A stretch of DNA of 64,000 bases. Origin: Sphingobium subterraneum (GTDB lineage Bacteria; Pseudomonadota; Alphaproteobacteria; Sphingomonadales; Sphingomonadaceae). The DNA is taken from contig NZ_JACIJP010000002.1 of the NCBI RefSeq assembly GCF_014199435.1, positions 1 to 64,000 on the forward strand, given 5' to 3'. The position numbers and the translations under genes are program-made. The notes under the pieces were generated by a model, which did not search any database, was not told where the DNA came from, and was given only the letters and a program-made list of their open reading frames with translations. This document shows positions 54,587-63,957 of this stretch, one piece after another (position 1 is the first letter of the stretch; each line of letters starts with the position of its first letter).

Positions 54587-55327
54587 GTGGCCCAAGACAA
54601 TGCGATGCGGGGAGAATTTGAAAGCAGCACCCAATCCGCGATAGCGGGTTTGATGGCGTGGTGGTCGCTCGCCGGGGTCGATGCCGCGGTGGCGGACGAA
54701 CCGCGCGACTGGTTGCGCCCCCTGCCCCGACCGGTTCCCCCCCTCGCTGTTGCGGTCCCGTCCGCGTCGGCTTTGCCCACAACGCTCGATGCGTTTCACG
54801 CCTATCTCGCCCAATCGCCCGATATCACCGAAGCGCGCTGGCCCGGTCGACGCGTCCTGCCGAGCGGTAGCCCCACGCCGCGCCTGATGGTCATCGTCGA
54901 TGTGCCGGATGCTGGGGATGGCGATAGCACGGCCCTTTTGCAGAACGACAATCGCCAGCTTGTCGATGGAATGGTCCGGGCGATAGGGATCCAAAGCGCA
55001 GACGTCTATTTCTGTTCCCTCGGGCTGGTGCGCCCGGCGGGCGGAACGATCGACCCGGTAACGCTCTCCCCGCTCGTTACGCGGATGCGCCACCATATGG
55101 CGCTCATCGCGCCAAAATCCGTGCTCATCCTGGGTGATCGGACGAGCCGTGCGCTGGCTCCGTCGGATGGTGTTTCCGCCAGCCGTTTTTTACCTTTGGT
55201 TAACCACGATGCAGGCACAGTGCCCGGAGTCGCCACCTGCCATCCCGGATTGATGCTGCATCAACCGGCCGCCAAAGCGGAATGTTGGCACATGCTGCAA
55301 CAGCTGATGGAAAGTTTCGCCGCGTGA
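54587..55327 (+). CDS. Uracil-DNA glycosylase-like protein, probably non-classical
   Basis: The 246-residue protein resembles the family 4/5 UDG superfamily in its second half: DVYFCSLGLVRPAGG, SVLILGDRTSRAL and the final TCHPGLMLHQPAAKAECWHMLQQLM, corresponding to the HPS-like motif. The usual N-terminal Fe-S cysteines are absent and the GEAPG motif is replaced by VDVPDAGD, so glycosylase activity is doubtful. GTG 54587 is adjacent to the palindrome; ATG 54605 is an alternative. Its TGA overlaps the slt GTG. A role in DNA repair remains a family-level guess. Confidence 0.7.
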   Translation: MAQDNAMRGEFESSTQSAIAGLMAWWSLAGVDAAVADEPRDWLRPLPRPVPPLAVAVPSASALPTTLDAFHAYLAQSPDITEARWPGRRVLPSGSPTPRLMVIVDVPDAGDGDSTALLQNDNRQLVDGMVRAIGIQSADVYFCSLGLVRPAGGTIDPVTLSPLVTRMRHHMALIAPKSVLILGDRTSRALAPSDGVSASRFLPLVNHDAGTVPGVATCHPGLMLHQPAAKAECWHMLQQLMESFAA

Positions 55328-57087
55328 GTTCCGCACTTCGTTCCGTACTGGCTCTGCTCGCCGTTTCCACTTCCTCGGTGGCGCTGGCGGAACCGGACGC
55401 CGCGATCCAGCCCGTTGCCAGCGTCGTCGCCACCCTTGCGCCCCGCACGCAGGCGCAGGTTCGCGAGAATGTTCAGGCCATGTTCGCCGCCCTGCGCCAG
55501 TCGAACTGGACCGAGGCGAAAAACCGTGCGCTTTCGCTCGACAAGGGTGACCCGCTTCGCGCTGTCGCTCTCTCCCAGCTGTATCTTGCCAAGGGCAGCC
55601 CACGCGTCGAACTGTTCGACCTGCTTGATCTCGTCAACACGGCCACCTGGCTGCCCGACGCCGACCAGCTCGTGCGCCTCGCACAGAAGCGCGGCGCGCA
55701 GATCCTGCCCAGCCTGCCGCAGACCGAAAAGCTCGTCTGGCTCGGCGGCGCGCCCCGCCGCGAATATGTGCCGACCACCAAGCTCGACGCCGCAGCGCAG
55801 GCGCTTGTGGCGCAGATGCTGCCCTACATAAAAGCGGACAACCCGGCGGGGGCCGAGGCACTGATCGCCGGGGCTGAACTCACTCTTACGCCCGAAGGTC
55901 TGGCCGAAGTGCGCCAGCGCGCCGCCTGGTCCTATTATATCGAGAATGACGACGCCAATGCGCGCCGCCTTGCCACCCGGGTGCTCGAAACCGGCACCAG
56001 CGGTGATTGGACGACCCAGGCGCACTGGACCTTGGGCCTGGCCGCGTGGCGCGAGAACGATCCCCTTGCCGCGGCGACTGCCTTTTCCCGCGTGGCAACC
56101 CTCGCGGGCAATGACGACATGCGCGCGGCTGGTGCCTATTGGGCGGCGCGCGCCTATATGAACGCAGGCGACCCGGCCCGTGTCGAGCCGTTGTTGCGCC
56201 TCGCCACGCAAAAGGACGAGACCTTCTACGGCCTCCTTGCGCGCGAAACGCTGGGCATCACGACAAAGACACCTGCCATGACGCGCAACGAAAAGGCGTG
56301 GAAGCTGGTGAAGGACACACCCGCCGCCCGTGCGGCCATCGCTCTGCACGATTTGGGCGAGGATGATCTTGCCGACAAGCTGGTCCGGCGTCAGGCGCAA
56401 CTGGGCGGCGCGGCGCATTATGACGGCGTGCTTCTCCTCGCCGCTCATCTCGGCCTTCCGCAGACACAGCTCTGGCTCTCCCACAATGGACCTGCTGGGC
56501 GCAAGCCGGACAGCTTCGCCCGCTTCCCTGTGCCACAATGGACGCCCGACGGCGGCTGGCGCGTAGACCCGGCGCTGGTCTTTGCCCATGCGCTGCAGGA
56601 ATCCGGTTTTCGTCCGACCGTTGTGAGCCCTGCGGGCGCGCGCGGGATCATGCAGGTGATGCCCGGAACTGCGCGCGACATGGCAGGCATGCCGATCACC
56701 GGGCAACAGCTCGATACTCCGTCGACCAACATGGAATATGGCCAGCGCTATCTGGAAACCTTGCGCGACATGAGCGCGACCGGCGGCCTGCTGCCCAAGG
56801 TCATGGCTGCGTACAACGCCGGGCCGCTCCCTGTCGAACGCTGGAACAGCCAAGTGAAGGACAAGGGTGACCCGCTGCTCTTCATCGAGTCCCTACCTTA
56901 TTATGAAACGCGCGCTTATGTGAACATCGTCATGCGCAATTACTGGATGTACCAGATCCAGGGCACCGGTCGGGCAGAGGCGCTAACCACCATGGCGCAG
57001 GGCGGCTGGCCGCGCTTCCCCACGGCGAAGGCGGGCAAGACCAACGTCCGCCTCAGCTATCGCGATCCTGCCAGCGACGCCAACTGA
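55324..57087 (+). CDS. Soluble lytic murein transglycosylase
   Basis: The 587-residue periplasmic enzyme has a signal peptide ending [10 protein letters not shown], an alpha-superhelical U-domain (about 30-420), and a C-terminal SLT domain. The SLT domain contains [28 protein letters not shown], with the catalytic Glu in QESGF, and [17 protein letters not shown]. It cleaves peptidoglycan with 1,6-anhydro-muramyl formation. GTG 55324 overlaps the UDG-like stop (GTGA) and has GGAAAG upstream; the longer frame from 55282 is antecedent coding of the other gene. Confidence 0.93.
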   Translation: MSSALRSVLALLAVSTSSVALAEPDAAIQPVASVVATLAPRTQAQVRENVQAMFAALRQSNWTEAKNRALSLDKGDPLRAVALSQLYLAKGSPRVELFDLLDLVNTATWLPDADQLVRLAQKRGAQILPSLPQTEKLVWLGGAPRREYVPTTKLDAAAQALVAQMLPYIKADNPAGAEALIAGAELTLTPEGLAEVRQRAAWSYYIENDDANARRLATRVLETGTSGDWTTQAHWTLGLAAWRENDPLAAATAFSRVATLAGNDDMRAAGAYWAARAYMNAGDPARVEPLLRLATQKDETFYGLLARETLGITTKTPAMTRNEKAWKLVKDTPAARAAIALHDLGEDDLADKLVRRQAQLGGAAHYDGVLLLAAHLGLPQTQLWLSHNGPAGRKPDSFARFPVPQWTPDGGWRVDPALVFAHALQESGFRPTVVSPAGARGIMQVMPGTARDMAGMPITGQQLDTPSTNMEYGQRYLETLRDMSATGGLLPKVMAAYNAGPLPVERWNSQVKDKGDPLLFIESLPYYETRAYVNIVMRNYWMYQIQGTGRAEALTTMAQGGWPRFPTAKAGKTNVRLSYRDPASDAN

Positions 57088-57614
57088 TGCCGATCGATGA
57101 GAGCATCGCCTTCACGCCCATCCGTATCGCTGTACTTACCGTGTCGGACACCCGCTCGCTGGCGGATGACCGCTCCGGCGACACGCTGGTCGCGCGGATC
57201 GAGGGGGCGGGGCATGAAGTCGCTGCCCGGCTGATCGAAAAGGACGATACCGACGTCATCGTCGCGCGTCTCCATGCGTGGATCGACGACCCTGAGATCG
57301 ACTGCATCATCACCACGGGCGGCACCGGCGTTACCGGGCGCGACGTGACGCCCGAAGCGATCGCCCGCGTGCAGGACAAGGAAATTCCCGGCTTTGGCGA
57401 ACTGTTCCGCTGGCTCAGCTACCAGAGCATTGGCACATCGACCATCCAGTCACGCGCCACCGCCTGCGTCGCGCGCGGCACCTATATCTTTGCGCTCCCC
57501 GGTTCGACCGGTGCGGTGAAGGACGCCTGGGACGGCATCCTTGTGACCCAGCTCGACAATCGCCACAAGCCTTGCAACTTTGTCGAGCTGATGCCGCGGC
57601 TGAAGGAACGGTAA
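57087..57614 (+). CDS. moaB: Molybdenum cofactor biosynthesis protein MoaB
   Basis: The 175-residue protein has the molybdopterin-binding fold: [43 protein letters not shown] and [19 protein letters not shown]. MoaB/MogA proteins adenylate molybdopterin before metal insertion. The ATG overlaps the slt stop by one base (TGATG). Other moa genes are not in the window. MogA identity is a lesser possibility. Confidence 0.92.
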   Translation: MPIDESIAFTPIRIAVLTVSDTRSLADDRSGDTLVARIEGAGHEVAARLIEKDDTDVIVARLHAWIDDPEIDCIITTGGTGVTGRDVTPEAIARVQDKEIPGFGELFRWLSYQSIGTSTIQSRATACVARGTYIFALPGSTGAVKDAWDGILVTQLDNRHKPCNFVELMPRLKER

Positions 57615-57670
57615 CGCAAGTCAGTAACGGCCTCCATTTCCGGGTCGGGAATGGTGTAACTTGCCCTTTC

Positions 57671-57685
57671 GTTCTCTTTATGTTC
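57671..57685 (+). promoter_or_regulatory. LexA (SOS) box upstream of the radical SAM gene
   Basis: GTTC-TCTTTAT-GTTC is an exact GTTC-N7-GTTC alphaproteobacterial LexA box, ending 10 bases before the ATG at 57696. A further GTTC begins at 57682, and another GTTC at 57688 extends the run. Confidence 0.75.
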
Positions 57686-57695
57686 TAGTTCATAT

Positions 57696-58763
57696 ATGAC
57701 GATTCTCAAGGGACGCGGGGCGACCCGCAACGACGCCAGCCAGCGCTTTGCCCTCCCCGCACGGGAGAAGGATGGCGACTGGCTCGATATGGCCGAAGCG
57801 ATTGACGGCCCCGCCGCCAAGCTGCGCACGCAGGTCACGGTGGAGCAACCCCGCACCATCATAACCCGCAACAGCTCGCCCGACGTCGCCTTCGACCGCT
57901 CGGTCAATGCCTATCGCGGATGCGAGCATGGCTGCATCTATTGCTACGCCCGCCCCAGCCATGCCTGGCATGATCTCTCCCCCGGCATCGATTTCGAGAC
58001 AAAGCTGTTCGCCAAGCCTGACGCACCTGTTCTTCTGCGCGAGGAGCTCGGCCGCCCCGGCTACAGCGTCGCACCGCTTGCGATGGGCACCAACACCGAT
58101 CCCTATCAGCCGATCGAGGCGGGCTGGCGCATCACGCGGCAGTGCATAGAGGTGCTCGCCGAGTGCCGACATCCGCTGCTCATCACCACCAAAACGGCGC
58201 GCGTAACCCGCGATGTCGATCTGCTGGCCGATATGGCGCGGGACGACCTGGTGATGGTTGGCATTTCCGTGACGACGCTCGACCCCGCTGTGGCCCGCAC
58301 GCTCGAACCCCGTGCCTCGCACCCAGAGCGACGCCTCGACGCGATCCGCAGGCTGTCCGACGCGGGCGTCCCGGTCCATGTCTGCGTTTCGCCCGTCATT
58401 CCGGCAATCACCGATCATGAGATCGAGGCGATCGTCGCCACCGCCGCCGCTGCGGGCGCGCGCAGCGCCAGCTATATCCCCGTCCGCCTGCCCTATGAGG
58501 TCGCGCCTTTGTTTCGCGCCTGGCTCGACGCGCATTACCCCGACCGCGCGGGCAAGGTGATGGCGATCATCAACGACCTGCGCGGTGGGCGCGACAATGA
58601 TACGCGGTTCGGCCATCGTATGCGCGGGCAAGGCGTCTGGGCCGATCTGCTGCGCACCCGCTTCCGCAAGGCGGTGCGCAACACCGGCACGCTCGACCGC
58701 CGTATGGCGCTGCGCACCGATCTCTTCTGCCCACCGCAGGGTGCGCAGCTCTCGCTGTTCTGA
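57696..58763 (+). CDS. PA0069-family radical SAM protein (SplB-related)
   Basis: The 355-residue protein has the radical SAM cluster motif CEHGCIYC (Cys76, Cys80, Cys83) and the neighbouring YARPSHAWHDLSPGIDFETKLFAK seen in the PA0069 group, related to spore photoproduct lyase. PLAMGTNTDPYQPIEAGWRITRQ and VPVHVCVSPVIPAITDHEIE follow. It cleaves SAM to start radical chemistry; DNA-lesion repair is suggested by the relation to SplB and by the SOS box upstream. The C-terminal part after 290 is short and basic. Confidence 0.9.
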   Translation: MTILKGRGATRNDASQRFALPAREKDGDWLDMAEAIDGPAAKLRTQVTVEQPRTIITRNSSPDVAFDRSVNAYRGCEHGCIYCYARPSHAWHDLSPGIDFETKLFAKPDAPVLLREELGRPGYSVAPLAMGTNTDPYQPIEAGWRITRQCIEVLAECRHPLLITTKTARVTRDVDLLADMARDDLVMVGISVTTLDPAVARTLEPRASHPERRLDAIRRLSDAGVPVHVCVSPVIPAITDHEIEAIVATAAAAGARSASYIPVRLPYEVAPLFRAWLDAHYPDRAGKVMAIINDLRGGRDNDTRFGHRMRGQGVWADLLRTRFRKAVRNTGTLDRRMALRTDLFCPPQGAQLSLF

Positions 58764-58834
58764 TTTTTGCAATGATCCGCTTGGATCGACGCGCCCGCTT
58801 CCTACATGAAGGGCCACGTCAGGAGGGACACATC

Positions 58835-59521
58835 ATGATCGAACTGCACAGCTGGCCGACGCCCAACGGCCTCAAGGTTTCCATCTTCCTCGAGGAAGCC
58901 GGGCTGGAGCATCAGGTGTTCCCCGTCAATATCGGCACCGGCGATCAGTTTCAGCCGGATTTCCTCGCCATTTCCCCCAACAACCGTATCCCTGCCATTG
59001 TTGACCGCGATCCTCCGGGCGGAGGCGAGCCGATCTCGGTCTTCGAAAGCGGCGCCATCCTCTTCTACCTCGCGCGCAAGACCGGACAGTTCGTCCCGCA
59101 GGATCCGCGCGGTACGATGGAGGTGCTCGAATGGCTGTTCTGGCAGGTCGGCGGTCTTGGCCCGATGGCGGGGCAAAATCATCATTTCAACATCTACGCG
59201 CCCGAAAAAATTCCCTACGCGATCGACCGCTACACCAACGAGACCGCGCGTCTCTATGGCGTGCTCGACCGACGGCTGGCGGGGCGCGACTATGTTGCGG
59301 GCGATTATTCCATCGCCGACATGGCGATCTATCCTTGGATCGTCCCGCACGAAAATCAGAAGCAGAACCTTGCCGATTTCCCGAACGTGCAGCGCTGGTT
59401 CGAGACCATGAAATCCCGTCCGGCCGTCATCCGCGCCTATGAGACCAAGGAAACGCTCTATCCTCCGCGCAAGGAACTGACGGACGCGGAAAAGGCGGTG
59501 CTCTTCGGCGGGAAAAAGTAA
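58835..59521 (+). CDS. Glutathione S-transferase family protein (Nu-class/YfcG-like)
   Basis: The 228-residue protein has the thioredoxin-like N-domain IELHSWPTPNGLKVSIFLEEAGLEHQVFPVNI, where Thr/Asn of TPNG replaces catalytic Ser/Tyr as in Nu-class YfcG, and PNNRIPAIVD with ESGAILFYLA. The helical C-domain has GPMAGQNHHFNIYAPEKIPYAIDRYTNE. Nu-class members reduce disulphide bonds of small molecules. ATG 58835 is preceded by AGGAGGGACACATC. Confidence 0.92.
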   Translation: MIELHSWPTPNGLKVSIFLEEAGLEHQVFPVNIGTGDQFQPDFLAISPNNRIPAIVDRDPPGGGEPISVFESGAILFYLARKTGQFVPQDPRGTMEVLEWLFWQVGGLGPMAGQNHHFNIYAPEKIPYAIDRYTNETARLYGVLDRRLAGRDYVAGDYSIADMAIYPWIVPHENQKQNLADFPNVQRWFETMKSRPAVIRAYETKETLYPPRKELTDAEKAVLFGGKK

Positions 59522-59554
59522 AACCCCGCATCGGCGGAACGGCTCAGGCCGAAA

Positions 59555-62500
59555 TCACCCCACCAGCCGGAGTGGCTCGCGTGGCGCCATCTGGTGATGC
59601 ACCACACCGGGCACCGTGCCGATCCGGTCGATCAGTTCCGCATCGATATTGTAATCGCGGCCCAGCCGCACGACCACGACCTGCCCGTGGGCGGCAAGCG
59701 CGCGGATGCGGATCTCTCCGCGCCCGCCCCGGCTTCCGGCAAGCAGTCCGGCGAGGAGCGGGATTGCACCGGCATCGGTAACATCGATCCAATATTCCAT
59801 GCGCATTCCGCTCGCGATCGACGCAAAGGGCTGCACCGCCCGCACCGTCACCCGCGGCGTGTCCTCACCCGGCTGCCGTTCCAGTTCCACGGTGAGCAGC
59901 GCGCAATCGCCCGCCTTCGCCAGCTCGTCGATCGCCTTGCAGCCCAGCTCGTCAAAGCAGCTTGCCTGAAACTGCCCGCTGTTGTCGGAGAAGGTCGCCG
60001 AGACATAGCGCCCGCCCTTACGCGTGTCGCGCCAGCGCACGTCCTCGACCATTGCCGCCATGACAGCGTGCGATCGTCCGCCCTCGTCGCCCCCGCCATA
60101 GGCGGGAGCCGCACACAATGCGCCATAGCTCTTCGCACCGCGCGCATCGGCGATGTGGCGATAGCGGTCGACCGGATGGGCCGAAAAATAGAAACCGAAC
60201 GCATCCTTCTCCTGCGCCATGCGCTCGGCGACGGTCCACGCGGCATGGGGCGGGATGCGCACATCGGCATGCGGGACATCGTCTCCGCCGAACAGGCCGC
60301 CCTGCCCGCTGGTCCGCGCCTCCGCTGCGCTCGCCGCAACCGACAGGATCGTTTCCGCCGCCGCATGGACGCCCGCACGGTCCGGCTCGATCCCGTCGAA
60401 CGCGCCCGCCGCCGCAAGGCTCTCCAGTTGCCGCCGGTTGAGCAGGCGCGGCTCCACCCGATCGGCGAAATCATCGAGCGAGCTGAACACGCCCTTTGCC
60501 TCGCGCTCGGCGACCAGCACTTCCATCGCTTTTTCGCCCACACCCTTAAGGCCGCCGAGCGCGTAGCGCACGCCATGGCCCAGGCGCGGGTCGCCGCCTT
60601 CCGCCAACTCCACTGGCTCGACGGAAAAATCCGCCTCGCTGCGATTGATGTCCGGCGGCAGGCACGTCACCCCCGCCCGGCGCATATCGTCGACGAACAC
60701 CGTGAGCTTGTCGGTCAGATGGATGTCATACGCCATTGATGCGGCATAAAATTCCGCCGGATAATGCGCCTTCAGCCAGGCCGTGTGATAGGCAAGCAGC
60801 GCATAGGCCGCCGCGTGGCTCTTGTTGAAGCCATAGCCCGCGAACTTGTCGATCAAGTCGAACAGCTCGTTCGCCTTGGCCTTCGCGATCTGGCTGTTGG
60901 CGGCACATCCGGACACGAAACGCTCGCGTTGCGCGTCCATCTCCGCCTTGATCTTCTTGCCCATCGCGCGGCGCAGCAGGTCCGCATCGCCGAGCGAATA
61001 GCCCGCAAGGATCTGCGCGGCCTGCATCACCTGTTCTTGATAAACGAAGATGCCGTAGGTTTCTTCGAGAATGGGTTTGAGCAGATCATGCGGATAGACG
61101 ATCGTTTCCGCGCCGTTCTTGCGCCGACCGAACATCGGGATATTGTCCATCGGCCCCGGCCGGTACAGCGACACGAGCGCGATGATATCGCCGAAATTGG
61201 TCGGCTTCACGGCGGCGAGCGTCTTGCGCATCCCCTCCGATTCCAGCTGGAACACGCCGACGGTATCGCCGCGCTGGAGCAGGTCGTACACCCCTTGGTC
61301 GTCCCACGGCAGCGCCGCCAGATCGACCGTAATGCCGCGCTGCGCCAGCAGCTTCACCGCCTTTTGCAGCACCGAGAGGGTTTTGAGGCCGAGAAAGTCG
61401 AACTTCACCAGCCCCGCGCCCTCGACATATTTCATGTCGAACTGCGTCACCGGCATGTCCGATCGTGGATCGCGGTAGAGCGGCACCAGTTGGGAAAGCG
61501 GCCGGTCGCCGATCACCACGCCCGCCGCGTGGGTCGAACTGTGGCGCGGCAGGCCCTCCAGCTTCAGTGCCAGGTCGATCAGGCGGCGGACCTGCGGGTC
61601 GCCCTTATACTCCTGCTCGAACTCGGCAATGCCGTTGAGGGTTCGCTCCAGCGTCCAAGGGTCGGTCGGCATGTTCGGCACCAGCTTCGCCAGCCGGTCG
61701 ACCTGCCCATAGCTCATCTGTAGCACTCGGCCGGTGTCCTTCAGTACCGCGCGCGCCTTCAGCTTTCCGAAGGTGATGATCTGCGCCACATGGTCCGCGC
61801 CATATTTCTGCTGCACATAGCGGATCACCTCACCGCGCCGCGTTTCGCAGAAGTCGATATCGAAGTCCGGCATCGACACGCGCTCGGGGTTGAGGAAGCG
61901 TTCGAACAGCAGGCCCAGTTGCAGCGGATCGAGATCGGTGATGGTCAGCGCCCAGGCTACCACGCTACCCGCGCCGGACCCGCGCCCCGGCCCCACCGGA
62001 ATGTCGTTGTCCTTCGCCCATGTGATAAAGTCGGCAACGATCAGGAAGTAGCCGGGGAAGCCCATCTGAATGATGATGCCGAGCTCGAATTCCAGCCGTT
62101 CATAATAGTCCGGGAAGCGCGCGCGCAACCCATCCCCATCCAGCGCATCCTCGCCCGCCAGCGCCAGCGCCTTTTCAAGCCGCGCATCGAGCCCCGCCGT
62201 CGCCTGGTCGCGCAGCATCCGTGCCTCGCCCTCGATATCGCCCGCAAGGCTGGGGAGAATCGGGTTGCGCTTGGGCGCCATTACCGCGCAGCGCTGCGCG
62301 ACGACCAGCGTATTGGCCAACGCCTCGGGCAGGTCAGCGAACAAGTGCTCCATCTGTGCGGCGGGCTTCATCCACGCGTCGCGGCAACTGGTCCGCCGAT
62401 CGACGCTGTCGACATAGGCGCTGTCGGCGATGCACAGCATCACGTCATGCGCCTCGTGAAAATGCGGCTCGGCAAAGCAGGTCGGGTTGGTCGCGACCAG

Positions 62501-63112
62501 CGGCAGGTTACGCGCATAGGCCACGTCGATCAGCGCCTCTTCCGCCGCCGTCTCCACCGCATTGTTACGCCGTGCGATCTCGATGTAGAGCCGCTCGGGA
62601 AACAGCGCCTCCAGCCGCTCGACATAGGCGAGCGCCGCATCCGGCTGCCCTTCTGCGAAGAGGCGGGCGATTGCGCCCTCCCCTCCGGCGGTCAGGCAAA
62701 GCAGCCCATTCGTCCGCCCGTCGAGCGCGGCGATATCAACATGCGCCTGCTCCTCGATCGGCCGATCGAGATGCGCCATAGACACGAGCGCACACAGATT
62801 GTCGTACCCCGCCTCGTCCTGCGCGTAGAGGGCGATCCAGTCATGCACGCTCGGTGCGTTGGCGGGGCGGCCGGGGCGCAGCACGCACAGCATCGCACCG
62901 ATGATTGGCTGTACCCCCTCGCCCTTCGCCGCGTCGGAAAAGGCCATCGCGGCGTACAGGCCGTTGCGGTCGGTCAGTGCAGCGGCGGGGAAGCCCAGCT
63001 TCTTCGCCTGCTTGGCGATCGCCTTGGGTTCAATCGCGCCGTCGAGCATCGTGTAGGACGAAAAGATGCGCAGCGGAACGAAGGAGGCGTGACCGGGCGA
63101 GGCAGTAGACAT
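59555..63112 (-). CDS. dnaE: DNA polymerase III alpha subunit
   Basis: The 1185-residue replicase has an N-terminal PHP domain (FVPLRIFSSYTMLDGAIEPKAIAKQAKKLGFPAAALTDRNGLYAAMAFSDAA), the palm with DFDIDFCETRRGEVIRYV (catalytic Asp residues), the finger region GFNKSHAAAYALLAYHTAWLKAHYPAEF, and an OB-fold region near the C-terminus (VSATFSDNSGQFQASCFDE). It carries out chromosome replication in the cytosol. ATG 63112 is used; earlier in-frame codons add residues without family character. A DnaA-box-like site lies upstream. Confidence 0.96.
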   Translation of the reverse strand: MSTASPGHASFVPLRIFSSYTMLDGAIEPKAIAKQAKKLGFPAAALTDRNGLYAAMAFSDAAKGEGVQPIIGAMLCVLRPGRPANAPSVHDWIALYAQDEAGYDNLCALVSMAHLDRPIEEQAHVDIAALDGRTNGLLCLTAGGEGAIARLFAEGQPDAALAYVERLEALFPERLYIEIARRNNAVETAAEEALIDVAYARNLPLVATNPTCFAEPHFHEAHDVMLCIADSAYVDSVDRRTSCRDAWMKPAAQMEHLFADLPEALANTLVVAQRCAVMAPKRNPILPSLAGDIEGEARMLRDQATAGLDARLEKALALAGEDALDGDGLRARFPDYYERLEFELGIIIQMGFPGYFLIVADFITWAKDNDIPVGPGRGSGAGSVVAWALTITDLDPLQLGLLFERFLNPERVSMPDFDIDFCETRRGEVIRYVQQKYGADHVAQIITFGKLKARAVLKDTGRVLQMSYGQVDRLAKLVPNMPTDPWTLERTLNGIAEFEQEYKGDPQVRRLIDLALKLEGLPRHSSTHAAGVVIGDRPLSQLVPLYRDPRSDMPVTQFDMKYVEGAGLVKFDFLGLKTLSVLQKAVKLLAQRGITVDLAALPWDDQGVYDLLQRGDTVGVFQLESEGMRKTLAAVKPTNFGDIIALVSLYRPGPMDNIPMFGRRKNGAETIVYPHDLLKPILEETYGIFVYQEQVMQAAQILAGYSLGDADLLRRAMGKKIKAEMDAQRERFVSGCAANSQIAKAKANELFDLIDKFAGYGFNKSHAAAYALLAYHTAWLKAHYPAEFYAASMAYDIHLTDKLTVFVDDMRRAGVTCLPPDINRSEADFSVEPVELAEGGDPRLGHGVRYALGGLKGVGEKAMEVLVAEREAKGVFSSLDDFADRVEPRLLNRRQLESLAAAGAFDGIEPDRAGVHAAAETILSVAASAAEARTSGQGGLFGGDDVPHADVRIPPHAAWTVAERMAQEKDAFGFYFSAHPVDRYRHIADARGAKSYGALCAAPAYGGGDEGGRSHAVMAAMVEDVRWRDTRKGGRYVSATFSDNSGQFQASCFDELGCKAIDELAKAGDCALLTVELERQPGEDTPRVTVRAVQPFASIASGMRMEYWIDVTDAGAIPLLAGLLAGSRGGRGEIRIRALAAHGQVVVVRLGRDYNIDAELIDRIGTVPGVVHHQMAPREPLRLVG

Positions 63113-63161
63113 GGCACCAATGTGGCGGTTCGCGCTCACGCTCGCAACCGTCTTGGCCAAG

Positions 63162-63170
63162 TTATCCACA
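63162..63170. promoter_or_regulatory. Perfect DnaA-box 9-mer upstream of dnaE
   Basis: TTATCCACA is the consensus DnaA-binding 9-mer, 50 bases before the dnaE start. A single 9-mer can arise by chance. Other parts of the 63113-63289 gap show no more boxes, no GTTC-N7-GTTC, and nothing like an origin. Confidence 0.4.
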
Positions 63171-63289
63171 GCTCGCTGCATCTGGAGCGGGGCGGAAGCG
63201 ACGGCGCCGAATATTGACTTCGCGCCCCGTCAATGATCTGTTTCGCCATCGGCGGCCGCCGTGCCGCTGGTTTTGGGGGAGACAGCATC

Positions 63290-63943
63290 ATGAGCGACCA
63301 GAGTCCCATCGAAATTCCGCCCGGTTTCGTGAACCGCGTGAAGGCGATCCTGACGACGCCTAAGACCGAATGGCCCGTCATCGCCGCCGAGTCGGCCAGC
63401 ATCGCGAGCCTTTACACACGCTATATATGCATCCTCGCCGCGATTCCTGCGGTGGCGACGTTCCTGCGCGCCATCGTCTTTGGTTACGGGTTTCTGGGCG
63501 TCACCTATCGCCCCAGTCTGGCTGCCGCGCTGGCGATGGGCGTGCAGCAATATGTCATGGCGCTGATCGGCGTGGCGATCATCGGCCTGCTCGTCCAGTA
63601 TATCGTGCCGCAGTTCGGGGGCGCGGGTGACCGGGTCCAGGCATTTAAGCTGGCCGCCTACAGCGGAACCGCCGGTTGGCTGGCGGGGATCTTCACCCTG
63701 ATCCCGGGGTTGGGGTTTCTGATGATCCTTGGCCTTTACGGCGCCTATCTCTTCTACCTTGGCCTTGGCCCGCTGATGCAGGTGCCCGAAGACAAGCGAA
63801 TCGCCTGCGTGCTGGTGCTATTCCTCGCTGCGGTCGTAGCCATGATGGTGCTGATGGCAGTTGCAGCGCCGTTTGCCCATATGTTCGGCGGCGGCTATCC
63901 GGTGCCGGGCGTAGAAGGCGGCGGATCCATCACTGTCGGCTGA
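63290..63943 (+). CDS. Yip1-family integral membrane protein
   Basis: The 217-residue protein has about five membrane segments (about 38-62, 78-100, 128-150, 150-170, 180-205) after a polar N-terminus with FVNRVKAILTTPKTEWPVIAAE, the Yip1 domain start. Bacterial Yip1 proteins have no assigned role. ATG 63290 follows GGGGGAGA. It lies divergent from dnaE and is followed by 14 bases and the end of a convergent gene. Confidence 0.82.
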   Translation: MSDQSPIEIPPGFVNRVKAILTTPKTEWPVIAAESASIASLYTRYICILAAIPAVATFLRAIVFGYGFLGVTYRPSLAAALAMGVQQYVMALIGVAIIGLLVQYIVPQFGGAGDRVQAFKLAAYSGTAGWLAGIFTLIPGLGFLMILGLYGAYLFYLGLGPLMQVPEDKRIACVLVLFLAAVVAMMVLMAVAAPFAHMFGGGYPVPGVEGGGSITVG

Positions 63944-63957
63944 CGCGCCGGAGCAAC

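Noticed and set aside
63213..63234. ATTGAC-N10-GTCAAT inverted repeat before the Yip1 gene
   Set aside because: Six-base arms with a long spacer are expected by chance at this frequency, and no promoter element fits it.
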